5,551 nucleotides of DNA from Chromatiales bacterium. Its GTDB lineage: Bacteria; Pseudomonadota; Gammaproteobacteria; Steroidobacterales; GCA-2729495. This document shows positions 1-4,917 of the stretch, piece after piece. A program made the translations under genes and the position numbers. Location of the stretch: NCBI GenBank assembly GCA_030614035.1, contig JAUWKW010000116.1:1-5551 (forward strand), read 5' to 3'. The notes beneath the pieces are model-generated. The model saw only the letters and a list, made by a program, of their open reading frames with translations. It was not told the DNA's origin and made no database searches. Each line of letters starts with the position of its first letter. The first letter of the stretch is position 1.

Positions 1-572
1 TTGGCCGCGTTATTCGCGCCTTCCCACCGTTTTACGAAGTCACTGTCCAGGTCGAACAGATCCAATAAACGACCGGTCGTATGATTGATAATGTCGTCAA
101 TAGTTTCAGGAAGGTTATAGAACTGTGGCATCGGTGGCGCAATGATTGCACCGTTCAGCGCCGCTTCGTGCAAAAGCTTGCAGTGCCCCGCGTGCAGGGG
201 CGTTTCGCGGGGCACTAATACGAGGCGGCGGCGTTCTTTCAGAACCACGTCGGCAGCGCGAACGACCAGCGTGTCGGCGTACGACGTGACTATTCCGGAA
301 AGTGTCTTCATCGAACAAGGAACGACGATCATGCCACCGGTCTTGAACGAACCGCTGGAAATCGTGGCGGCGAGATTGTGGTCATTGTGAACGACATCTG
401 CCAGGGCCTCGACATCCTTGACCGCCCAGTCGGTCTCGATGGCAATATTCAGCTTGGCGCCGTTGCTGATAATCAGGTGCGTTTCAACATCCGGAACCGT
501 CTTGAGCACTTCCAGCATACGAATGCCGAAGATGACACCGCTGGCGCCCGACATGCCGACAATCAGTCGCAT
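1..572 (-). CDS. ubiX: UbiX-family flavin prenyltransferase (Pad1/EcdB-like), 3' end cut by the window
   Basis: UbiX enzymes join a dimethylallyl group to reduced FMN in the cytoplasm, making the prenylated FMN cofactor used by UbiD-type decarboxylases. I read 190 residues from the ATG at 572; the family is about 190-210 long, so only a few C-terminal residues are missing. Visible family marks are the N-terminal nucleotide loop GMSGASG (residues 6-12), SNGAK (36-40), the PCSMKTLSGI segment (85-94), VPRETP (120-125), and PPMPQFYNLPETIDDI (146-161) followed by GRLLDLF (167-173). PCSMKTL and PPMPxFYN recall the E. coli Pad1/EcdB and VdcB type, whose usual partner is a hydroxyarylic-acid decarboxylase, rather than the ubiquinone-pathway UbiX. 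An in-frame stop lies at 600-602 and no other ATG or GTG intervenes, so the start is fixed. The SD is weak (GGGG, six bases before the ATG). Family assignment is firm; the subgroup is inference. Confidence 0.93.
   Translation of the reverse strand, partial: MRLIVGMSGASGVIFGIRMLEVLKTVPDVETHLIISNGAKLNIAIETDWAVKDVEALADVVHNDHNLAATISSGSFKTGGMIVVPCSMKTLSGIVTSYADTLVVRAADVVLKERRRLVLVPRETPLHAGHCKLLHEAALNGAIIAPPMPQFYNLPETIDDIINHTTGRLLDLFDLDSDFVKRWEGANNAA
182..216. repeat. 11-bp perfect GC-rich inverted repeat inside the ubiX coding region
   Basis: The arms agtgccccgcg (182-192) and cgcggggcact (206-216) are exactly complementary around a 13-base loop. A shorter competing pairing, gcccc with ggggc, exists within the left arm and loop. 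It covers the codons of the conserved VPRETP segment and the residues just after it. In mRNA it would form a strong hairpin. It lacks a T tract and sits inside an intact reading frame, so it is not a normal terminator. Confidence 0.6.
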
Positions 573-694
573 CGCAGGCCCCGGATCCGGGCTGAAACTT
601 TATTTGCTGGCTGCATTTGCTTCGTGTGTTTGTTCTAAGCCGGCTCCATTAAATACAGACCGGAGCCGTGCTGCAAGGGCGCAGGGGCTTCGCA
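573..694 (-). other. Spacer between the quinone oxidoreductase gene and ubiX, with two small inverted repeats
   Basis: The two minus-strand genes are 122 bases apart. cggctcc (641-647) pairs with ggagccg (662-668) around a 14-base loop, but no T run follows, so it is a poor terminator at best. A 12-bp palindrome, cccggatccggg, lies at 580-591; its edge supplies the GGGG that would serve as SD for ubiX. Co-transcription of both genes is possible but unproven. Confidence 0.4.
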
Positions 695-1450
695 TCAAAC
701 CATGTGCACCCTTCGGCCACGGTGTTGAGCAGGGGTTCCGGGTTCCACGGAGGCCTTCAGGCGGTAGTCATCGCCAATGTCCCCGCTGCCGTGAAAATAC
801 ATCTCTGTTTCGCCATCGATGTTGCGTAGGCGTTCCCGGTATTGGTTCAGCAATTCGAGCATGGCCTTCTCGCCAACGAACGGGATGCCGTGAGCAATAT
901 TCGGCTCCAGCACCTGGTAACCACACAGCGCCAGAACACCGGCATGTATCGGCCACAGCACGCGCTCCATGTCACCGTTCTTGCCGTCCGGTAGAAACGC
1001 CGCCGCCGGAGCACTGGCCGTAAACGACAGCATCGCGCGGCGGCCGGCGAACACACCATCGTCCCAGGTGCGCCCAAAATCATAGGTCACACCAAACGCA
1101 AAGACTCGATCGATCCAACCTTTCAGGATGGCCGGCAATGAAAACCACCCCATCGGAAACTGCAGGATCAAAAGATCGGCGGCCAGCAACTTGTCGATTT
1201 CAGCCTGCACCTCCGGCGCAAACGAATCGGTTTTGGCTGCGTGGGCCTGTTCGTGGCCGAGATTGAAACGTTGCGGGTCCAGACGTCGTGTCACATCACG
1301 TGGCCCTGCGACGGCATCGAAGTCCTGCGAATACAAGTCCGAAACGACGACCGTGTGCCCCTGATTGGTGAGAGTTTCGACGGCAACGTCCTTTAAGGCA
1401 CCATTAAAGGACCGCGGCTCGGGATGGGCGTAGACGATCAGCACATTCAT
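695..1450 (-). CDS. NAD(P)H:quinone oxidoreductase-like flavoprotein (flavodoxin_2 / NQO family)
   Basis: A 251-residue cytoplasmic flavoprotein expected to carry FAD or FMN and to reduce quinones, perhaps other electrophiles, by two electrons from NAD(P)H. The N-terminus MNVLIVYAHPEPRSFNGAL is the flavodoxin-like beta strand and phosphate loop of the NQO1/MdaB/KefG group (PF02525). Residues 97-118, containing QFPMGWFSLPAILKGW and DRVF, match the most conserved NQO motif. NGDM with LWPIHAGVL and CGYQVLEPN (158-183) matches the NQO1 region that reads HGDM and LWPI. Asn replaces the NQO1 catalytic histidine; from memory this is common in bacterial members. The ATG at 1450 has only a weak purine-rich stretch upstream (GCAAGAG). 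It is divergent from the gene at 1767, and a 20-bp palindrome lies 79 bases upstream. The family is clear; the physiological substrate is not. Confidence 0.9.
   Translation of the reverse strand: MNVLIVYAHPEPRSFNGALKDVAVETLTNQGHTVVVSDLYSQDFDAVAGPRDVTRRLDPQRFNLGHEQAHAAKTDSFAPEVQAEIDKLLAADLLILQFPMGWFSLPAILKGWIDRVFAFGVTYDFGRTWDDGVFAGRRAMLSFTASAPAAAFLPDGKNGDMERVLWPIHAGVLALCGYQVLEPNIAHGIPFVGEKAMLELLNQYRERLRNIDGETEMYFHGSGDIGDDYRLKASVEPGTPAQHRGRRVHMV
1388..1412. repeat. 9-bp perfect inverted repeat in the start region of the quinone oxidoreductase gene
   Basis: gtcctttaa (1388-1396) and ttaaaggac (1404-1412) are perfect complements with a 7-base spacer. They lie in the codons for residues 13-21, about 40-60 bases into the gene. 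A related string with CCTTAAAG (minus strand) occurs just upstream of the start near 1463-1470. It could be an mRNA hairpin affecting early translation or an intragenic operator; coding constraint alone is also possible. Confidence 0.45.
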
Positions 1451-1528
1451 TGGTTTTGCTCTTGCTTTAAGGTGCGCGTCGCCGAAAGCATGCCGGAAGC
1501 GCGGTTTGAATGCACCCTGCGCCCGCGA

Positions 1529-1548
1529 GACAAGCTTAAGTGCTTGTC
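1529..1548. promoter_or_regulatory. 20-bp palindromic operator-like site upstream of the quinone oxidoreductase
   Basis: gacaagc and gcttgtc are perfect 7-bp arms around a 6-base centre (ttaagt). Size and symmetry fit a dimeric regulator such as a MarR-, TetR- or HxlR-type repressor, which often control quinone- or electrophile-induced NQO-like genes. No regulator gene is in the window. Seen: the symmetry. Inferred: the function. Confidence 0.45.
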
Positions 1549-1618
1549 CTGACTCACATTAATGCCAAAAACTGCTGAGCCAGCGGGCCCGGCGACGGCA
1601 GCAGAACGGCCGAAAGCC

Positions 1619-1646
1619 CTGACCGGTCCAGTAGTCAGTAGATAAA
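1619..1646 (+). promoter_or_regulatory. Possible sigma-70 promoter for the 119-residue protein gene
   Basis: CTGACC (4 of 6 to TTGACA) and GATAAA (4 of 6 to TATAAT) are separated by 16 bases. A transcript from here would have a leader of about 110 bases that includes the hairpin at 1737-1757. Matches of this quality occur by chance, so this is a weak call. Confidence 0.25.
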
Positions 1647-1736
1647 TTCCGGTGTTGTCTCGAAGATGTGAAATCGGCTGGCTTCAGGAGTGTGATCGAC
1701 CGCACATTTCTGGCGTAGCGATGGGGCTACAGTCAG

Positions 1737-1757
1737 GCGCAGGAAGGAACTCTGCGC
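1737..1757 (+). promoter_or_regulatory. Small hairpin presenting an SD-like sequence in its loop
   Basis: gcgcag (1737-1742) pairs with ctgcgc (1752-1757). AGGAAGGA (1741-1748), the best SD-like string near the downstream ATG, overlaps the left arm and loop. It lies 18 bases before that ATG, too far for normal initiation. A weaker GGA lies at 1758-1760. A CTG at 1752 is in frame and close behind AGGAAGGA, so initiation there is a remote alternative. Confidence 0.35.
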
Positions 1758-1766
1758 GGAATATCA

Positions 1767-2126
1767 ATGGCGATTCTCAAAAGTTTGTTCAAGGGCGCTA
1801 AGCGGGCGTCCGGGCGCGGGGATAACCCTCTGCCCAAAAAAATTCGCACGGTCAGTCCACCCGGCCAGCGCAAGGCGCGCATCAATCCAGAACCACTGCC
1901 GAAAGCGCCGGCAGACTCGGAGGTGCCGGATTACGGTGCCGATGCCCTGTCGCTGGAAGGTGACGCGGTACCCGAGGACAATCCTTATGGGACCCATTCC
2001 TGGGAGATGGACCCGGAAGCCGATACGCGACGCTTGAAAACGCTGGCAATCGACCCGAGAACCGGGAAACCCGATTCGGATAATCCTTACGAAAACGTCG
2101 AGTCGCGCCCCGGCTGGAAAAAATAA
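1767..2126 (+). CDS. Hypothetical small hydrophilic protein with two DNPY motifs
   Basis: A 119-residue protein I do not recognise. It has no signal peptide, membrane segment or cysteine, so it is probably cytoplasmic. The N-terminal third is basic (MAILKSLFKGAKRASGRG, then PLPKKIR and RKAR). The middle is rich in proline and acidic residues. The C-terminal half carries DNPYGTHSW (71-79) and DNPYENV (105-111) on either side of a charged stretch (DPEADTRRLKTLAIDPRTGKP), a loose internal repeat. Codon use with G/C-rich third positions supports this frame over the reverse-strand frames. It is the only plus-strand gene here, diverging from the quinone oxidoreductase and converging on the lipoprotein gene 58 bases away. 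The ATG start is likely, but its SD is poor. It looks largely disordered. Its role is unknown. Confidence 0.7.
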   Translation: MAILKSLFKGAKRASGRGDNPLPKKIRTVSPPGQRKARINPEPLPKAPADSEVPDYGADALSLEGDAVPEDNPYGTHSWEMDPEADTRRLKTLAIDPRTGKPDSDNPYENVESRPGWKK

Positions 2127-2184
2127 CCGGAAGCGGTGTTCGCCACCCCCGCAGCAAGAAACTCACGCCGCTGCATCGGGCGTT

Positions 2185-2511
2185 TCAAGGAAGACTCATG
2201 CAGATCATGCTGTCTTCGCCGCGTTCTTCGACGCATTCCTGGCGGCGCCTTTCAAGATCTTCCGGCGTTAACTCTGACGATCCATCGAGACCTGTTTCCC
2301 GCTCCAGCTGATAGACACGGAATTGTAATTTTTCGATCTCGTTCCGGAGTTCTTGATTCTCACGCCGCAGCTCTGCTGCGGTCTGCTCCACGTAGCCGCG
2401 GTCACAGGCACTGAGCGACGCGATCGTCAGCGCAGCGATGGCCACTGCAATTACCGCGCTGGAGGATTTCGGCCGCGAACGGAATTGATCTGAATTCGCC
2501 ATGCCAAGCAT
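2185..2511 (-). CDS. Small coiled-coil lipoprotein, function unknown
   Basis: A 108-residue protein exported by the Sec pathway and lipidated. A short basic N-terminus (RSRPK) and hydrophobic segment (about 19-32) lead to the lipobox LSAC with the modified cysteine at residue 36. After DRG there is no Asp at +2 in the usual inner-membrane retention sense except Asp37 itself, which by the E. coli rule could retain it in the inner membrane. Residues 40-75 are a heptad-type coiled coil (AAELRRENQELRNEIEKLQF and onward) that suggests oligomers. The tail has two cysteines (93 and 104) that could form a disulfide. I chose the ATG at 2511 because AGGCG lies five bases upstream; ATG 2502 and TTG 2526 are alternatives. 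It follows the cysteine-rich gene by 66 bases without a terminator and is probably last in that operon. Confidence 0.82.
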   Translation of the reverse strand: MLGMANSDQFRSRPKSSSAVIAVAIAALTIASLSACDRGYVEQTAAELRRENQELRNEIEKLQFRVYQLERETGLDGSSELTPEDLERRRQECVEERGEDSMICMSLP

Positions 2512-2577
2512 GCTGACGCCTGTCAATCAAAACCGCAATGCCTGGCAGGTGGAGACTCCGTAAATCGCGTCCCCGGC

Positions 2578-2958
2578 TCAGTCTTGTTCCGGCCGAAAAC
2601 AACGTTCAAAAATTTCCACGCTGCAGGTATCAAAGTGGTTCACGCCCTCAAGCGGCCAGACGCGATAGTACGGTGTCCCGTTCCAGTCCGCCGCCCGGCG
2701 ACGGTAGAGGTAACCTTTACCAACCTGATAACCCTCCAGCCCGGAATTGTTGCAGGGCTTGTAAACGCATCGACATTTCCTGATCACCAGAAATCTCCAT
2801 TCCCCGTGGTGCACCGTATTCGGGTGTACGAGGCAGTCCAGAATGTCGGTAACTATGGAGATTGATCGGTCCGGGTTCCTGTCCGGACAGGTCACTTTGT
2901 TGTCCGCCGGCGGATGAATTCCGACGCGCTGCAACATGACGCGCAGACTGCCAGTCAT
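2578..2958 (-). CDS. Cysteine-rich hypothetical protein, translationally coupled to the OMP gene
   Basis: A 126-residue protein not recognised as any family. It has seven cysteines (24, 42, 62, 64, 69, 112, 120), including the cluster KCRCVYKPC (61-69), and many aromatic and basic residues (GKGYLYRRRAADW, TPYYRVWPLEGV). No signal peptide is evident from the chosen start, so the cysteines could bind metal in the cytoplasm rather than form disulfides. The ATG at 2958 overlaps the outer-membrane protein stop in an ATGA junction, which favours coupled translation. The later ATG at 2937 and a GTG just before it are alternatives. Coding-like codon use through the whole frame supports a real gene; plus-strand frames here are poorer. 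Its place between an outer-membrane protein and a lipoprotein suggests an envelope-related role, but that is inference. Confidence 0.65.
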   Translation of the reverse strand: MTGSLRVMLQRVGIHPPADNKVTCPDRNPDRSISIVTDILDCLVHPNTVHHGEWRFLVIRKCRCVYKPCNNSGLEGYQVGKGYLYRRRAADWNGTPYYRVWPLEGVNHFDTCSVEIFERCFRPEQD

Positions 2959-3665
2959 TCCTTGCCGATGGGCCAGTATCCCCCCTCCCGGCGGTCCCAC
3001 TTGTCCCCAAACCGGTACTGCACCTCCAGGATCGCTGTATCCAGGCTGCCCTGGTAGAAGTCATTCAGCGCCAGAAGCTCCTTGTCGATAAAAAAGGACT
3101 GATATTCGAAACGCATATGCACGTGCTTCGACAACGAGGCCCCGACCCCGACACCCATCAGCAGGTCCGTGCCGGTGTCGTCCAGATTGCGCGTGATGAC
3201 GGGACCACCGCCGACTGGTGTCAGCACCTGGTTGCTATCGGCGTCCCAGTACGACAACCCGATCTTGAAATAGCCTTCCCAGCGCTTCAGGAACGGGAGT
3301 ATTGCGAGCCCACTGGCCTGGTAGGCCGAGATATCCAGGGAGACGTTCGTGTCGTATAAGCCCGGGACTTCCGGCAGAAAAATTGCGGAGTCACTCCATT
3401 GCGGGTTGCCGCCGTCGAGATAGCCCAGTTCGGCCGCAAAAAAATCGTTGAACCGGTAACCGGTATTGATGACGAAGCCGGAATCGCCGCTGCCATCGTC
3501 ATACTCACCGTAAGGGTTGTCGGCCTCGCCGACACCCGTAGTGGCGAGAGCCAGGCCCCCTCCGGCGTACCAGCCACGCATTCGACGCAGCTCAACCTCT
3601 ACCTCCTGGGCATTCACAACCCCGCAGGCCAACATAAGAACCACAGCCGTGATCAGTATGCGCAT
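2955..3665 (-). CDS. Outer-membrane beta-barrel protein (OmpA-/OmpW-like porin family)
   Basis: A 236-residue precursor with a Sec signal peptide (MRILITAVVLMLACGVVNA, cleavage predicted after Ala19). The mature protein begins near RRMRGWYAGGGLALA, the typical first strand of small barrels. It continues with alternating aromatic/hydrophobic strands and Gly/Asp-rich turns (FVINTGYRF 64-72, FFAAELGYLDGG 75-86, YFKIGLSYWDADS 132-144, LLMGVGVGASL 168-178, VHMRFEYQSFF 182-192, TAILEVQYRF 210-219), which suggests about eight strands. AILEVQYRF resembles a C-terminal BAM-recognition strand ending in Phe, but 17 more residues follow. The ATG at 3665 has GGAGG nine bases upstream. The gene follows a strong terminator and the 11-bp direct repeats, so it starts a new transcript. 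Fold and location are well supported; any ligand or pore function is unknown. Confidence 0.88.
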   Translation of the reverse strand: MRILITAVVLMLACGVVNAQEVEVELRRMRGWYAGGGLALATTGVGEADNPYGEYDDGSGDSGFVINTGYRFNDFFAAELGYLDGGNPQWSDSAIFLPEVPGLYDTNVSLDISAYQASGLAILPFLKRWEGYFKIGLSYWDADSNQVLTPVGGGPVITRNLDDTGTDLLMGVGVGASLSKHVHMRFEYQSFFIDKELLALNDFYQGSLDTAILEVQYRFGDKWDRREGGYWPIGKE

Positions 3666-3748
3666 GATCCCCTACCTCCAACCGCGCGGCGCGGATTTGT
3701 ATTCGCAGCTTCAGCGCGGACTTCGTTGTGGACGAACGATCAGCCTGG

Positions 3749-3776
3749 AGTATGGGGCGGTGCCTGATAACTGTGG
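3749..3776 (-). promoter_or_regulatory. Possible promoter of the outer-membrane protein gene
   Basis: On the minus strand CATACT (3749-3754) is an acceptable -10. The hexamer 16 bases upstream, CCACAG (3771-3776), is a poor -35. It abuts the last copy of the direct repeats. A weak -35 touching an activator site is the usual layout for a response-regulator-dependent promoter. The leader would be about 80 bases. Confidence 0.3.
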
Positions 3777-3804
3777 CTTACACGTGGCTTACAGGTGACT
3801 TACG
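3773..3804 (-). promoter_or_regulatory. Three tandem direct repeats of 11-bp period, likely response-regulator site
   Basis: On the plus strand gtggcttaca (3773-3782) and gtggcttaca (3784-3793) are identical, followed by gtgacttacg (3795-3804). Read on the minus strand, GTAAG occurs three times, each 11 bp apart. OmpR-family response regulators bind head-to-tail repeats of 10-11 bp period; CpxR uses GTAAA repeats and PhoP hexamers separated by five bases. The copies lie about 110 bases before the outer-membrane protein start. The repeat is directly visible; the regulator is inferred. Confidence 0.55.
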
Positions 3805-3843
3805 GCTGCTTGCGACGGCGCGCCACGGCGCTTTCATGCAGGC

Positions 3844-3873
3844 AAAAAAAAGCCCCGCGATATGCGGGGCTTT
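3844..3873 (-). terminator. Strong intrinsic terminator of the secreted-protein gene
   Basis: On the minus strand AAAGCCCCGC (3873-3864) pairs perfectly with GCGGGGCTTT (3858-3849) around a 5-base loop, and the run of eight T ends at 3844. It begins 23 bases after the stop codon at 3897. It separates the bactofilin/secreted-protein unit from the outer-membrane protein operon. Confidence 0.93.
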
Positions 3874-3896
3874 ACATAAAGAACGTTCCGGCCGTG

Positions 3897-4691
3897 TTAC
3901 GGCTGCGTGGACGCCTGCAGCGGTTCCGCCGCGCTCACGTCCGGCGAAACACTGATCGTAATGATCCGATCGTCGTTCCATGGGGACACGTCGACGTTCA
4001 CACCCAACACCGCGGCATAGCCTTGCAGTGTCGGGATCGTGAATTGTTCGTGGATCTGCTGTTCGGTGATCGTGAACATGCCGCGCTTGGTGCCGGCCGC
4101 CAGAACTTCCGCGTACGGGGAGACGTACGAAATTTGCAGCGCGGTCTTGGTGAAACCGTTAGCCACGACCATGTCGCGGAAACACGACGCATCGGTCATC
4201 GAATTCAGCGCCATCGCTGCATTTCCAGTCTTGCGGATCAACTCGCCACGTCGCTGGAACAAAGGTGTCTTGATCTTGATGTCGTGCGCCACGGCTTCTT
4301 CCATCAGGCCCTTGTCGCTCAGGAACTGCAGCCACTCGAGGTCGCGCTTGACCAGTGCATCATTGGCCCGGTGCTCATACGACGCCTCGATATTAAAAGT
4401 TCTGACGACGTTCGTAATGGCTCTGCCGAACTCAGCCTCGCGCCCGGCAACCAGATCGTCCGGCATGCCGGCTTCGGATGCCAGGATCAGCCCCACGGCC
4501 TGACCGATTTCTTCCTGCCTGGACAGCATGGTGCTTTCCATCGACGCCAGCTTCGCTGATGCCGCGTCCATTTGTTCCATGACCCTGATCATGCGCGCCT
4601 CGTCCTCGGCGCTGCCAGCCTGCGCTGCAAAGACGACGAACGTCGATGATGCCAGTCCAACCAATACGGTCAGAATTGAGCGTGCGTTCAT
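3897..4691 (-). CDS. Secreted (periplasmic) protein of unknown function
   Basis: A 264-residue precursor with a Sec signal peptide; MNARSILTVLVGLASSTF and VVFAAQA end in an AQA cleavage site after residue 25. There is no lipobox and no further membrane segment, so a periplasmic location is likely. The mature N-terminal part (about 26-75) is rich in Ala, Met, Glu and Gln and could be helical or coiled (DEARMIRVMEQMDAASAKLA). The rest is mixed, with one cysteine (CFRDMVVANGF) and a beta-rich end (NVDVSPWNDDRIITISVS). I recognise no family. The ATG at 4691 has GGGGGT six bases upstream. It is 226 bases downstream of the bactofilin gene on the same strand and ends at a strong terminator. A link to the bactofilin, for example in cell shape or wall work, is suggested only by position. 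Confidence 0.82.
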   Translation of the reverse strand: MNARSILTVLVGLASSTFVVFAAQAGSAEDEARMIRVMEQMDAASAKLASMESTMLSRQEEIGQAVGLILASEAGMPDDLVAGREAEFGRAITNVVRTFNIEASYEHRANDALVKRDLEWLQFLSDKGLMEEAVAHDIKIKTPLFQRRGELIRKTGNAAMALNSMTDASCFRDMVVANGFTKTALQISYVSPYAEVLAAGTKRGMFTITEQQIHEQFTIPTLQGYAAVLGVNVDVSPWNDDRIITISVSPDVSAAEPLQASTQP

Positions 4692-4759
4692 AACTTACCC
4701 CCGGTCTTCGTGATGCCGTCTGGGCTGCCCCGATGGCGCAGCCAGAACTCAAGGCATGC

Positions 4760-4788
4760 AGCATACTCCTTCGCGGCCGCCACACCAA
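4760..4788 (-). promoter_or_regulatory. Possible promoter of the secreted-protein gene
   Basis: Minus-strand TTGGTG (4788-4783) and TATGCT (4765-4760) are 17 bases apart, matching the consensus hexamers at 3 and 4 of 6 positions. It lies about 70 bases before the ATG. Weak on sequence alone. Confidence 0.3.
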
Positions 4789-4825
4789 TGCGGGCGACGG
4801 GGCTCAGGAATATCAAGGAAATTGA

Positions 4826-4845
4826 GGTAGTTGCGCCGAACTACC
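4826..4845. repeat. 20-bp inverted repeat between bactofilin and secreted-protein genes
   Basis: ggtagtt (4826-4832) and aactacc (4839-4845) are perfect 7-bp arms around gcgccg. On the minus strand only TCAATTTCC follows, so it is unlikely to be an intrinsic terminator for the bactofilin gene. It sits about 40 bases upstream of the candidate promoter of the next gene and could be an operator. The GC-rich stretch nearer the bactofilin stop (gggc/gccc at 4873-4883 and ccggcgccgg at 4882-4891) also lacks a T run. Confidence 0.4.
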
Positions 4846-4917
4846 CGGGATCATGCGTCCAGAATCGGGAATGGGCGCTGCCCGGCGCCGGCGGTCGCAA
4901 CGGGGCGTGGGGTTTTG

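Larger units (their letters stand above)
1451..1766. other. Divergent intergenic region (316 bases) with regulatory-looking repeats
   Basis: No convincing gene is seen here. It must hold the promoters of both divergent genes. Notable items are the palindrome at 1529-1548, a candidate plus-strand promoter at 1619-1646, a 5-bp inverted repeat gtagc/gctac at 1715-1730, and the 6-bp hairpin at 1737-1757 that holds a purine-rich SD-like string in its loop. No clear sigma-70 site was found for the minus-strand gene; TTGGCA near the palindrome has no good -10 at the right distance. Confidence 0.6.

Noticed and set aside
418..1023. Long plus-strand open frame opposite ubiX and the quinone oxidoreductase
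   Set aside because: Its product is rich in Arg, Pro, Ala and Cys with no domain, and both opposite-strand frames encode recognisable enzymes. It is a reverse-strand shadow.
1882..2166. Minus-strand open frame opposite the DNPY protein
   Set aside because: Arg/Pro/Ser-rich product without motifs; the plus-strand frame has the better codon pattern and repeated motifs.
2127..2184. Bidirectional terminator between the two convergent genes
   Set aside because: Only short or bulged pairings (ggtg/cacc near 2134-2147; gaaa/tttc arms near 2158-2186) and no T tract on either strand.
3723..3739. tcgtt/aacga inverted repeat in the outer-membrane protein leader
   Set aside because: Five-base arms with a 7-base loop are expected by chance in this length.
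3795..4559. 254-residue plus-strand open frame opposite the secreted protein
   Set aside because: The product is low-complexity Arg/His/Gln-rich, and it would run through the intrinsic terminator at 3844-3873. The minus-strand frame has a signal peptide, SD site and correctly placed terminator.
4898..4916. GC stretch followed by tttt near the bactofilin stop, resembling a terminator
   Set aside because: It has the T run on the plus strand, where no gene ends, and no matching stem. It does not terminate the minus-strand gene.
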